DNA of 64,000 nucleotides from Acidobacteriota bacterium (GTDB taxonomy: Bacteria; Acidobacteriota; Terriglobia; Terriglobales; Acidobacteriaceae), in NCBI GenBank assembly GCA_021846985.1, contig JAJZVX010000001.1, forward strand, positions 330,355-394,354, in the 5' to 3' direction. Positions within the stretch are counted from its first letter, which is position 1. Every line of letters begins with the position of its first letter. Positions 1-10,400 of the stretch are shown piece after piece. The position numbers were made by a program, and so were the translations under genes. The notes below the pieces were generated by a model. The model was not told where the DNA came from and searched no databases. It saw only the letters and a program-made list of their open reading frames with translations.

Positions 1-1
1 C

Positions 2-3000
2 CAGGGCGAGCACCGTCACTCGTGGTGGAACGAGATTTATGAGACGGTTCTGTCTCCGTACATTCTTCTTCCGACGATGATGGCGCTGATCAATCCCAAA
101 CTGGGGAAGTTCAATGTGACGGCCAAGGGCGGGGTGGTGAAGCGCACATTTTTCGACAGCCGGATCGCGCAGCCATTTCTGGTGATGCTGCTGTTCAATT
201 TGGCCGGACTGCTGGTGGCGATCCCGCGATACTTTCTGTGGGACCGGGACCGTCCGGGCACGGTTCTGATGAATGTGGCGTGGTGCTGCTTCAACGTTGT
301 GATACTGGGCGTGGCGACGGCGGTGGCGCGGGAGATGCGGCAGTTGCGCACCACGGTGCGCATCAGCATGGTGACCCCGGTGATGGTAACGCTGCCGGAC
401 GGGCGGACAGTCTCGGGCGAGACTATGGATTTGTCATCCGGGGGCACCTGCATCCGCCTGGATGAAAGTGTGGAGGCAGCGGCGCAGTCGCAGGTGCGGC
501 TGACCTTCCCGATGCCAACCTCCTTATCGGATCTGCCGGCGGCCGTAGTGGCCGCTGAGGGTTCGCTGCTGAGGGTTCATTTCACAGAGCTTTCGATTGC
601 CGAACAGGAAGTGCTGACCATGGTTCTCTACTCGAGGGCGGACTCATGGCTGGGCTGGGGCGAGTCCCGGGAAAGTGACAACATTCTGCGCAGCCTGGCG
701 CGCATCTTCCAGATTTCGATGCGAGGACTGGCATCGACACTGGGGAGCCTGTTTGGAGGCGGGGACAGCGGCGCGAAGAAGCGGCGGACGCTGTCGGCAG
801 CGAGCCAGGCGGCGATTCTGGGGCTGGCGTTTCTACTGGCGGGCATGCCGCGCGCAGTTCTGGGCCAGCCGCAGGGGTATGCCGGAGCGTTGCAGAAGGG
901 GACGACGGACAAGAATCCGCCGGTAGCGCCCGGGCAGTTCCGCGACACCTTCACGCTGAAGGACGCCGGATCGCCGCAGATCGAGTTGCACGGCATCGAC
1001 TCGATGCACAACATCTACTTCACGCTGCCGCAGACGCACGTGGCGAGCGCGGCGAAGATACACATTTATTATGCGTTTTCACCGAGCCTGCTGCCGCAGC
1101 TGAGCCACCTGAAGCTGCTATTGAACGGGACGCTGTTTGCGACCATCCAGCCCACGCCGGGGCAGCTGGGAGGCTCGAGCAGCAAGGACGAGGAGGCGGA
1201 GTTTACGATCCCGCCGGATCTTCTGGTGCACGACAATACGCTGACCATCGAGTTCATCGGGCATTACACGATGGTTTGCGAAGACCCGGCCAATACGACG
1301 TTGTGGGCGCGCGTACACCGTACGACCTATTTGAACGTCGAAGGCAACCTTCTGCCTTTGGCGGACGATCTGAAGCAGTTGCCCATACCGTTTCTCGACC
1401 CGGCGGTGATTCAGCCGCTGAGCATTCCGGTGGTCTTTCCGAGCGCTCCGTCGTTCAAGGAGATTCAGGCGGCGGGGGTGGTGACGAGCTACTTCGGGAT
1501 GATTTCAGAGAACCGGCCGGTGCGTTTTCCGGTGCAGATCGGCGCCATTCCGGCGGGCAACGCGATTGTGGTTGCGGAGAATCCGGGCAAACTGCCGGCG
1601 GCGCTGAACCTGCAGACGGCGGCCTCGGCAACGGTGGCCATGCGCACCAACCCGGCGGATCCTTACGGCAAAGTGCTGGTGGTGACGGGAGGCGACGCGG
1701 ACCAGATGTTGCGGGCCGCCCAGGCGGTGGCCCTGCATACGAGTCTGCTGCAAGGGCCGCAAACGACCATTGATGTGTTGCAGCTTCCGGAGCAGCAGCA
1801 GCCGGACGCGGCGCCGCGATGGGCGCGGACAGACCAGACCATCGCGCTATGGAACTATGCCACGGCGGACCAGTTGCAGGGGGATGGGTCGGCGCCGCTG
1901 AATGTGTATTTCCGCATCGCGCCGGACATCTTCTATTCCGACCGGCCCAATGCCGTATTGCACCTGGTTTACCGGTACAACTCGATCCCCATAGGGCCGA
2001 TATCGAGCATGCAGGTTCGCATCAACAATGCGTTTTTGAGCTCGGTGCCGCTGATACCGGGGCAGGAGGCTTCGCGGCGAACACAACTGGACGTGCCGGT
2101 GCCGGTGGTGAACCTGCGTCCGTTTTCGAACTCGCTATCCTTCGATTTCACCTTCCAACTGCTGAAGAAGGGAGGCTGCCAGGATACGACGCCGATCAAC
2201 ATGCAGGGGGCGATTCTGCGCGACACATATCTGGACCTGCGCGGCTATCCGCACTATGCGCCCATGCCGAACCTGGAGATCTTCGCCAATGCGGGATTTC
2301 CGTTCACGCGGCGAGCGGATTTGAGCGAGACGACGGTGGTTCTGCCGCCGGCGCCGACGGTGCAGGAGATTGAAATGTTCGTCACGCTGATGGGCCACTT
2401 TGGGCGTCAGACGGGCTTTCCGGCGCTGCGGGTGACGGTGGCGGGCGCGGATGCGATGCGGGATGGAGCGTCGGCCGATTTTCTGGTGATCGGGACAGGC
2501 GACGACCAGCCGGGATTTGACAAGCTGGCCAACCGTCTCCCTGTCGCGCTGCACAGCGCGCAGGTGCAGGTGCAGGACACGCAGGGATTTTTCGCGCCGC
2601 TGCATCACGCATGGTGGAAGCAGCGCGCGAACGAGCATGTGGAGTCGGGCACGATGGTAGCCGTGGGCACGCCGGACGCGGTGATGGAGGGGATTGAATC
2701 GCCTTACGACCCGATGGGGGGGCGCAGCGTGGTGGCGATCCACCTGCGCGACACAACGACGTTTGAGCCGTTCATGGAGACGTTTCTGAATGTGCAGCAG
2801 GCCAGCGACATTGCGGGGACGGTGTCTGTGCTGCACGGCACGGAGTTTCGTTCGTTCCGGATCGGCTCCGGGGTCTATCATGTGGGCGTGCTGCCGTGGT
2901 GGACGCGGCTGACGTTGTGGTTCATGCAGGTGCCCTGGCTGGCCGCGGTGATTGTTGTCATTCTGGCCTTCCTTCTGGCAACCTGGACGCGCCAATGGCT

Positions 3001-3040
3001 GCGAGTGAAGGCCCGGGCGCGGCTAAAGGGCGACGATTGA
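2..3040 (+). CDS. bcsAB: Cellulose synthase BcsA-BcsB fusion (5' end outside window)
   Basis: The reading frame is open from base 2, so the start lies upstream of the window. The visible 1012 residues begin in the C-terminal membrane part of the BcsA glycosyltransferase (NEIYET and KFNVTAKGG are typical BcsA strings). A PilZ domain follows at about nt 340-620 with the c-di-GMP motifs RTTVR and DLSSGG. Without a stop the frame passes a hydrophobic, signal-like stretch near nt 805-860 and continues into a full BcsB periplasmic protein ending in one membrane helix (nt 2915-2990). BcsA polymerises UDP-glucose and moves the chain through the inner membrane; BcsB receives it in the periplasm. The two are separate genes in E. 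coli and fused in some acetic acid bacteria (AcsAB). The PilZ motifs predict activation by c-di-GMP. bcsZ and bcsC follow on the same strand. Confidence 0.93.
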   Translation, partial: QGEHRHSWWNEIYETVLSPYILLPTMMALINPKLGKFNVTAKGGVVKRTFFDSRIAQPFLVMLLFNLAGLLVAIPRYFLWDRDRPGTVLMNVAWCCFNVVILGVATAVAREMRQLRTTVRISMVTPVMVTLPDGRTVSGETMDLSSGGTCIRLDESVEAAAQSQVRLTFPMPTSLSDLPAAVVAAEGSLLRVHFTELSIAEQEVLTMVLYSRADSWLGWGESRESDNILRSLARIFQISMRGLASTLGSLFGGGDSGAKKRRTLSAASQAAILGLAFLLAGMPRAVLGQPQGYAGALQKGTTDKNPPVAPGQFRDTFTLKDAGSPQIELHGIDSMHNIYFTLPQTHVASAAKIHIYYAFSPSLLPQLSHLKLLLNGTLFATIQPTPGQLGGSSSKDEEAEFTIPPDLLVHDNTLTIEFIGHYTMVCEDPANTTLWARVHRTTYLNVEGNLLPLADDLKQLPIPFLDPAVIQPLSIPVVFPSAPSFKEIQAAGVVTSYFGMISENRPVRFPVQIGAIPAGNAIVVAENPGKLPAALNLQTAASATVAMRTNPADPYGKVLVVTGGDADQMLRAAQAVALHTSLLQGPQTTIDVLQLPEQQQPDAAPRWARTDQTIALWNYATADQLQGDGSAPLNVYFRIAPDIFYSDRPNAVLHLVYRYNSIPIGPISSMQVRINNAFLSSVPLIPGQEASRRTQLDVPVPVVNLRPFSNSLSFDFTFQLLKKGGCQDTTPINMQGAILRDTYLDLRGYPHYAPMPNLEIFANAGFPFTRRADLSETTVVLPPAPTVQEIEMFVTLMGHFGRQTGFPALRVTVAGADAMRDGASADFLVIGTGDDQPGFDKLANRLPVALHSAQVQVQDTQGFFAPLHHAWWKQRANEHVESGTMVAVGTPDAVMEGIESPYDPMGGRSVVAIHLRDTTTFEPFMETFLNVQQASDIAGTVSVLHGTEFRSFRIGSGVYHVGVLPWWTRLTLWFMQVPWLAAVIVVILAFLLATWTRQWLRVKARARLKGDD

Positions 3041-3275
3041 TGACAAAACGGACGCAGGCGATGCGCGGCTAGGCGCGATTACCGGTCGGGCATGGGTAGA
3101 ATGGCGAGAGAACGAGAGTTGCAGGGAACGCAGAATCGAGCGTTCCGGATTCGGCCTGGCTGACAGGGGATTGCGGGTCTCGGATGGAGATGCGGGTGGT
3201 TGCCGCGGCGGCATCCTGCCACCAAGGAGGCGGCCGGGTGTGGCTCATCGAGAAGCGAAGGTCTTTGGGAGAGTG

Positions 3276-4448
3276 ATGGCGATGGGTCTTCCCAAACCCT
3301 GGCTGCGGAAGCGCCTGTTGCTGATCGCATGCCTGTTTTCGGTCTGCGCGACCGGGGGCTGCAAGCAAGGGCCCTGGACGCTGTGGGATGCTTACGCGGC
3401 GCGGTTCATCGACGTTCAGGGGCGGGTGATTGACCCGCAGGGAGAGGGCCGGACGACCTCGGAAGGGCAGGCATACGCGCTGTTTTTCGCGCTGGCCGAT
3501 GACGATCGCGCCACTTTTGAACGGCTGCTGACCTGGACCCAGAACAATCTTGCCGACGGCGACCTGAAGACGCATCTTCCCGCGTGGCTATGGGGGAAGA
3601 ACAAGGACGGGGCATGGAAGACCATCGATCCTGATCCGGCGTCGGATGCCGATGTGTGGATGGCGTATACGCTGGTGGAGGCCGGGCGGCTGTGGCGCCA
3701 GCCAGGCTACACGAGCGTGGGCCGCCGGATGATGGCGCAGATTGCCAAGACGGAGGTGGCGGACCTGCCGGGCTTTGGCTTGATGCTTCTTCCCGGGCCG
3801 ACGGGTTTTGTGCATGACCGGACCTGGACGCTGAATCCGAGTTACCTGCCTGTCTTCATTTTCGAGCGGTTCGCGGCCATCGAACCGGCCGGCCCCTGGG
3901 GAAGCATCGCCGTGAACATTCCACGGCTGCTCAGGGAGAGCGCGCGTCACGGCTTTGCCATGGACTGGGTGGACTATGTTCCCGGTGACGGTTTCTATCC
4001 TTCGGCAAAGCAACCGGGAAGCGATGGGGGGCCGGCGATGGGCAGTTACGATGCCATCCGGGTGTATCTGTGGGCCGGGATGACGGATGGGGCAGGGCGA
4101 CTGCAATCGGATTTGGTGAGCGCGGTACCAGGCATGGGAGCCTATCTTGCCAACCATGGTGCGCCTCCTGAAAAGGTCAGTGACCAGGGGATTCCTTTGG
4201 CGCAAGATGGACCGGTGGGATTTTCTGCCGCGGTGCTGCCCTATCTGCGGGTGTTTCCCGGGATGGAGCGGGCGAGCGCGCAGCAGGTGGTGCGGCTCAG
4301 CACGCAAAGGGATGCGACGACGGGATTGTATGGTAAGGATGTAGCATATTACGATCAGAATCTTGTTTTGTTTGCCACCGGCTATCTGGATGGTAGATTT
4401 AGGTTTGGGCCAAGTGGAGAGCTGAAAGTGAAATGGGCGCGCCGATGA
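3276..4448 (+). CDS. bcsZ: Periplasmic endoglucanase BcsZ (GH8)
   Basis: A family 8 glycoside hydrolase that trims cellulose during export. The N-terminus is hydrophobic after a basic patch (RKRLLLIACLFSV) and has a Cys in ATGGC; this is a signal peptide, but the lipobox is weak. GH8 landmarks are present: TSEGQAYAL with the expected acid Glu, DADVWMAYTL, and SYDAIRVYLWAG near the C-terminal catalytic Asp region. The length of about 390 residues is normal. I chose the ATG at 3276 because GGGAGAG lies just upstream; an ATG at 3282 has better spacing (8 nt). The frame is open upstream to a TTG at 3171, but that extension has no signal peptide. It lies 235 nt after bcsAB, and its 3' end overlaps bcsC by 16 nt, as expected within an operon. 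Confidence 0.92.
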   Translation: MAMGLPKPWLRKRLLLIACLFSVCATGGCKQGPWTLWDAYAARFIDVQGRVIDPQGEGRTTSEGQAYALFFALADDDRATFERLLTWTQNNLADGDLKTHLPAWLWGKNKDGAWKTIDPDPASDADVWMAYTLVEAGRLWRQPGYTSVGRRMMAQIAKTEVADLPGFGLMLLPGPTGFVHDRTWTLNPSYLPVFIFERFAAIEPAGPWGSIAVNIPRLLRESARHGFAMDWVDYVPGDGFYPSAKQPGSDGGPAMGSYDAIRVYLWAGMTDGAGRLQSDLVSAVPGMGAYLANHGAPPEKVSDQGIPLAQDGPVGFSAAVLPYLRVFPGMERASAQQVVRLSTQRDATTGLYGKDVAYYDQNLVLFATGYLDGRFRFGPSGELKVKWARR

Positions 4449-7400
4449 GGGATGTCCGTAGGGCCGGCAACCGCAAATGGGTGGTGGTAATCTGCCTGAT
4501 TCTGGCTGCGCAGGCGGGCCTTGCCCAGCGAAAGGCCGGAACACTGACAGCGACTCAGACGCGCACGATGCTGGTGGAAAAGGCCCGCGTACTGGAGGCG
4601 CGCGGCCGGCCGGATCTGGCGGTTCAGTTGTGGCAGCAGATTCTGTTATCGGATCCGAACAATGCGGAAGCGCTTGCCGGCGTGGCCAGGGATTACAAAC
4701 TGACGGGCCTGGCAACAAGAGCGAATCAGGCTCTGGACCGGCTTCGCAAGGTGAATCCCAACGATCCGAATATTGCCCGGATCGAGGCGCTGGCCAGTAC
4801 CAGGGTGGAGAGCGACCAGTTGCGCGCAGCCGGTCAACTGGCTGGACAGGGCAAGACCGAAGAGGCGATGAAGATCTACCGCCAGCTCTACGGCGACCAT
4901 CCGCCCGACGGCGATATTGCGCTGGCCTACTACGAGACCCTGTATGGAACGCCGACAGGGAAGGAGGAGGCCATCGCCGCCATGCGCGCGCTGTCCGCGC
5001 GCAATCCTGGAGATACGCGGTACGCCATTGCGCTGGGCCGGATGCTGACGTATGGAGCCCGGACGCGTCCGGAAGGCATTCGCATTCTCAAGCAATACCC
5101 CCAGGATCCGGCGGCGGAGGATGCCTTGCGGCAGGCGCTGGTGTGGGACGCGGCCAATCCCTCGGCGACCAACGAACTGCGGCAGTACACGGTGAAACAC
5201 CCGCACGATGCAGAGATGGCCAGGCTGCTGCGGCAGGACGAGTACAAGCTGGCGCAAATGAACTCCGGCATTGCCCGGACGCCGGCCGAGCGGGCCGCGT
5301 TTGCCGCATTGAACGCGCACCGGCTGGACGAAGCGCAGGATCGGTTCAACGATCTGCTGAGAGAAGAACCGAACAATGGGCGCGTGGAAGCTGGAGTGGG
5401 CTTTCTGCGCATGCAGCAGGGGAATTTCGGCGCGGCCATCAGCTACCTGACGCAGGCAGAGCAGGATGGCTATAAAGCCCGGGTGGTGGAAAACGCGCTG
5501 GCCACGTCGCGATTCTGGTACACGATGAGCGAGGCCTCGCAGGCCTTTGACGACAATCAACTGGAGGTGGCGGCGGAGAGATATCAAGAGGCGCTGGCGA
5601 TGCGTCCGCGATCGCCGGAGGCCATGAATGGGATGGCTGGTCTGCTGATCAAAGAGGAGCAGTACGGGCAGGCGGCGGCGTATTATGCGCAACTGGTGCA
5701 GATGCAGCCGCGCTCGGAAGATGCATGGCGGGGATTGTTTCTGTCTTATGCGCGCGATGGGCAGAACCAGAAGGCGCTTTCCGTCGCGGCGCGTTTCCCG
5801 GCCCCCGTGCGCGCTACTCTGGTGAAGGACCCCGAGTATCTGCGTACGCTGGCCACCATCTATCAGGCGGAGAACCGGCCCGCCGAGGCGGCGCGCGTAC
5901 TGGCGCAGGCGCTGCAACTGCCGTTCCCGGCAAACGGGGAGACACTGAAGACGGGAACGCGCCTGCAATACGCAGGCCTCCTGATGGAGGCGCATCGCTA
6001 CGATCAGGCGGCGGCGCTCTATACCGATGTTCTGAACGACGATGCGGGCAGCCTGCCGGCCTGGATGGGGCTGGTGAGCGCGCATCATCAGTTGGGGCAG
6101 GACAACGAGGCGATTGCCGAGGTGCAGCGGATGCCGCCGGCTACCTACGAAGCCGCGCTGGCCGATCCGGGATTTCTTACCATGCTGGGCTCGATGTATG
6201 CCCAAGCGAATCAATACGAGGTGGCACAGGGGTTTCTGGAGCGCTCAGCAAAGCTGCAGACGGCCGCCGGCGGGCAGCCGAGCGTGGCGCTTCAGTTGCA
6301 ATTGGCGGCAATCTATCTGCAGCGCAACAACACGGCGCGGGCGTATCAGGCGTACCGGCAGGTGCTGGAATCGCACCCGGAGAGCGCCGATGCGTGGCAG
6401 GGCCTGATCACGACGCTGCAGGAGACGAACCGCAACACCGAGGCGCTGGGCGAGATTGCCCAGATTCCGGCTCCGGTACGGAGACAACTGGAGCAAAATA
6501 TCAATTTCTTGCAGACGGAGGCCAGTCTCTATGCGGCAACGGGCGACAATGCCCACGCCGTGGAATATATGAATCGCGTACGCGCGTACTACGCGGCCGA
6601 GAAGATGCAGCCTCCGGCCCCGGTTGCGATTCAGGATGCATGGCTCTTGTTCAATACGGGCAACGACCGGGCGCTCTATCCCGCATTGATGCATTTGGGC
6701 GGACGGCAAGACCTGACAGCGGCGCAGCGAGAGACGGTGCAGAACCTATGGGCGAACTGGAGCGTGCGCCGGGCGGCGGCAGCGCTGGACAACGGCAATG
6801 CGGCGCGGGCCGTGGATATTCTGGACGCGGCCTCCCAGGCGTTTCCTGACAATATGACAGTGCGCAAGGCGGTGGCCGGAGGCTATGCGCGCGTGGGCCG
6901 GGCCAAAGAGGCGTTGGCGCTGTTCAAGACGGTTCCGATGCAGGACGCGACGGCGGGCGATTTTCAGGGCGCCGTGGGAGCCGCGCTGGCGGCCAACGAC
7001 AAGGCGCAGGCGGAGGTCTGGCTGCGGCAGGCGCTGGAGCGCTACCCGCACGACCCGGGCATTCTGGCCACAGCGGCGCGCTTCGAGCAGGCGCGTGGAG
7101 ACAATCAACGGGCCGCGGAGTACTGGCGCGCCTCGCTGGGGTCCATGCCGCAGACATCGCCGGCCGACCGGCTGGCGCACACGCTGGACTACCCAGACCA
7201 GGATACAAAGGCGCACCGCGCCATGACTGCGGCCGATCTCCAACGCCTGCTGGATCCGAACTATGAGCCTTTTCCCAAGACGACCAAGCTGCCGCCGCTG
7301 CCAGCCTACGGTCCAGACCCATATAATCCCGGCGCGCCGGTCGTATTAGCTCCGCGGCAGACCACGCAGCAGGCCTATCCGGCGCAGGCGCAGAGGCAAA

Positions 7401-10400
7401 CAGAGCAGACGCCGAGCTACTGGGCGGCTCCGCAGACAGCGGCGGCATCGGGAACGGCGATGGGGAGTGCGGAGCCGTTCGCGGCTGTGCCTTCCGGATT
7501 CACCGGACCGGCGGGAACGGCGAGTCTGGCACAGGAAACGCAGAGCGCGCCGCCCGAGACAAGCCCTGGGCCGCCGTCCAGACGTGCGAAGCGGTCAGCC
7601 AAGAGCGGATATGAAGGAGTGATGCACTATCCGGCAGGGAGGACGGTGGAGGAAGATGCCGCGCCGTCCGGAGGGGCGTCGAGTTTGTCGCAGGCTTTGG
7701 CTCCGGGGCAGGCGAGCGCGCCGCCAGCGCAGAATCCTCTGCCGGTGGTCCATACTCTGGCCGCGGAGGCGTGGAAGGGGCTGATCAACTCGCTGATCGC
7801 CAATCACCACATCGACGAGGCTTCCCGGGAAGTGGCCAAGATTCCGCCCGGCGTGCGGCAGCAACTGGATGGCGACGTGGAGTTCATGCAGACCATGGCC
7901 AACCTGGACGTTGCCAAGGGCGATATTCCCCATGCGACGGAATACCTGAACCGGGTGGAGAACTACTACATGCTGCGGCGCATGACGCCTCCGCCGGCGG
8001 TCGACGTGCAGAATGCGTGGCTGCTTTTGAATACGGGCAACGATCAGGAACTGTATCCGGCGCTTCGCAGCCTGGACGCGCGGCGGGATTTGACCGCAGC
8101 GGAACGGCAGCAGGTTCAGAGCCTATGGGCCACATGGAGCGTGCGGCGCGCCGCGGCGGAGATGAACGCGGGCAACGTCCAGCAGGGGATGAACATACTG
8201 ACTGCGGCGTCGCGCAGCTACCCGAACGATTTGAATGTGCGGCGCGCGCTGGCGGGAGCGTACGCCAAGGCCGGCCGCGCCGCCGACGCGCTGGCGATGT
8301 TCAAAGCGGTTTCGATGGAGAATGCCAGCGCCGGCGACTACGCGGCGGCGGTGGGGGCCGCGATGGCGGCCCACGACACGGGACAGGCGGAGAGCTGGCT
8401 GCGCACCGCGATGAGCCGGTATCCGGGCGATCCCTCGATCCTGACTTTGGCGGCGCGCTACGAACAGGCGCGCGGCGACTCGCAGCGCGCAAGCGAATAC
8501 TGGCGCGCTGCGCTGGCGGCCATGCCGCCCGGCTCGACAGGGCAGGATCTGGCTCAGGTGGGGGTGTACCCACCGCAGAGCGCGAGCGCGCAGCGTTCAT
8601 CGGCGCCGGCGAATCTGAAGGAGATGCTCGATCCGGCCCGCCAGGCGGCGAGAACGGCGCCGTCCCCGGCGGCATTGCCGTCGTATCACACCAGCTTGCC
8701 GCCGGTGTTCAATCCCACCGAGCCGGCAGAAGCGACGCCGGAGCCGCAGACTACCTCCGCGCCAGGACCGTGGAGTCTGGATCACTCCACGGCATTGCCG
8801 ACGCCGGCAATGCCCGTTCCGAACCAATCGCCTGTTCCGGCGCCGCAGCCGGCCCTGCCTCAGCCGACCAACAGTCCGGGCGGCGTGCCCATCTACACCT
8901 CGCCCATGGGTGCGGGAGGAACGCCGCCGAGCCAGCCGGTGTTTGTTCAGCAGAGCGCCACGCAGGAGGCGGAGATTCAGCCGGCCACGAGCCTGGGCGG
9001 AGTGAACAACGGCAGAGAGACGGCGCTGCCGGGCAGCGGCAGATGGCAACTGCAAACGGGCATTGGCGGCGGGAGCGGGGCCGGCGCAACTTCCGGGATG
9101 CGGATTACCGCCGAGCCCGTAGATTCCCCGGCGGCGCAGGCTTTGACCTTGTTTGCCGACCAGACGGACAGCCAACTGACGCAGGGATGGACGCCGAGCA
9201 TCCATGCCTTGGCAAATTCCGCAGTGCCCATGCCGGCGGCTACCCCCGGTTCCGGAGTGCCGGCCGCGGGCGAGACGCGGTACGAGATGGCGCAGTACAC
9301 GCCATCGGCGCAGGAAGCAGCGACGGGCGCCTTCTCCGCTCCGCAACAGACAGCCCCGCAGACGGCTCCCGCCCTGCCCGTAACGCCGCCGCAGCGGCGG
9401 AGCAGCCGGCGGAGCAGGCGGGTGAGAAGGGCCACGCTGCCGCCCGCGTCCGCGCCGATTCTGAACAATGCGCCGATGGCGCCGAATCCGGAAGAGATTC
9501 AGACACCAGAAGTTCCCGCCGCCACGCCGCCGGCCGGCAGCGAGGGTCTGAGCGACCAGGAACTGGAGCAGCGGGATTTGCCCCCGCTGCGCGGACCCTG
9601 GGTTCGCATTCAGCGCCAGCAGCGAGCGCTAAGCCCGCGCGACGAAGCGGAGATGCAACTGCGGTCCATCGAGAGCGGATACAGCGGCTGGCTGGGCGGC
9701 ACGGGGCTGATCAACTATCGCTCCGGCAACCTTGGCTACGATCATTTGTCGGCCCTCGAGGCGCCCTTTGAGGCGTCGATGCCGCTGGGATACAACGCGC
9801 GCCTCACCATCGTGGCCAAGCCGGTGTTTCTGGATTCCGGACAAGCCACAGGCAACGCGGTGATGCAGGTGACAACCCTGGGCCAGACAACACTCACCCA
9901 GATTCCGGAGCCGCTGGGCACCTTGCTGACCACGGATACCACGCCGCCGCCGCAACAGAACGCGGCAGGCATTGGCGGCGAGATCCAACTGGCATTTCCG
10001 CATCTGGCCATCGCCGGCGGTTACACGCCGGCGGGTTTCCTGGTTTCCACATTTACCGCGCGAGGGATGTGGCAGCCGGGCAATGGGCCTCTGACCTTCA
10101 CATTTGTCCGCGACTCGGTGATCGACTCGCAGCTATCCTATGGCGGATTGCGCGATCCCGGCACGGCTTCTTTGAGTTTCCCGGGGAACATCTGGGGCGG
10201 GGCGGTGGCCAACCAGTTCGAGGCGCAGTATGGGCGCGGCGATGCGCAGTCCGGTTTCTATTTTTCGGCCGGAGGCCAGTACATAACGGGGTACAACATT
10301 GAGAACAATACGCGCGTGGATGGGAACGGCGGGGCCTATTGGCGGGCGTTGACGCTGCCCGAATACGGCAACCTGAGCCTGGGCGTGAATTTTTTTGCCA

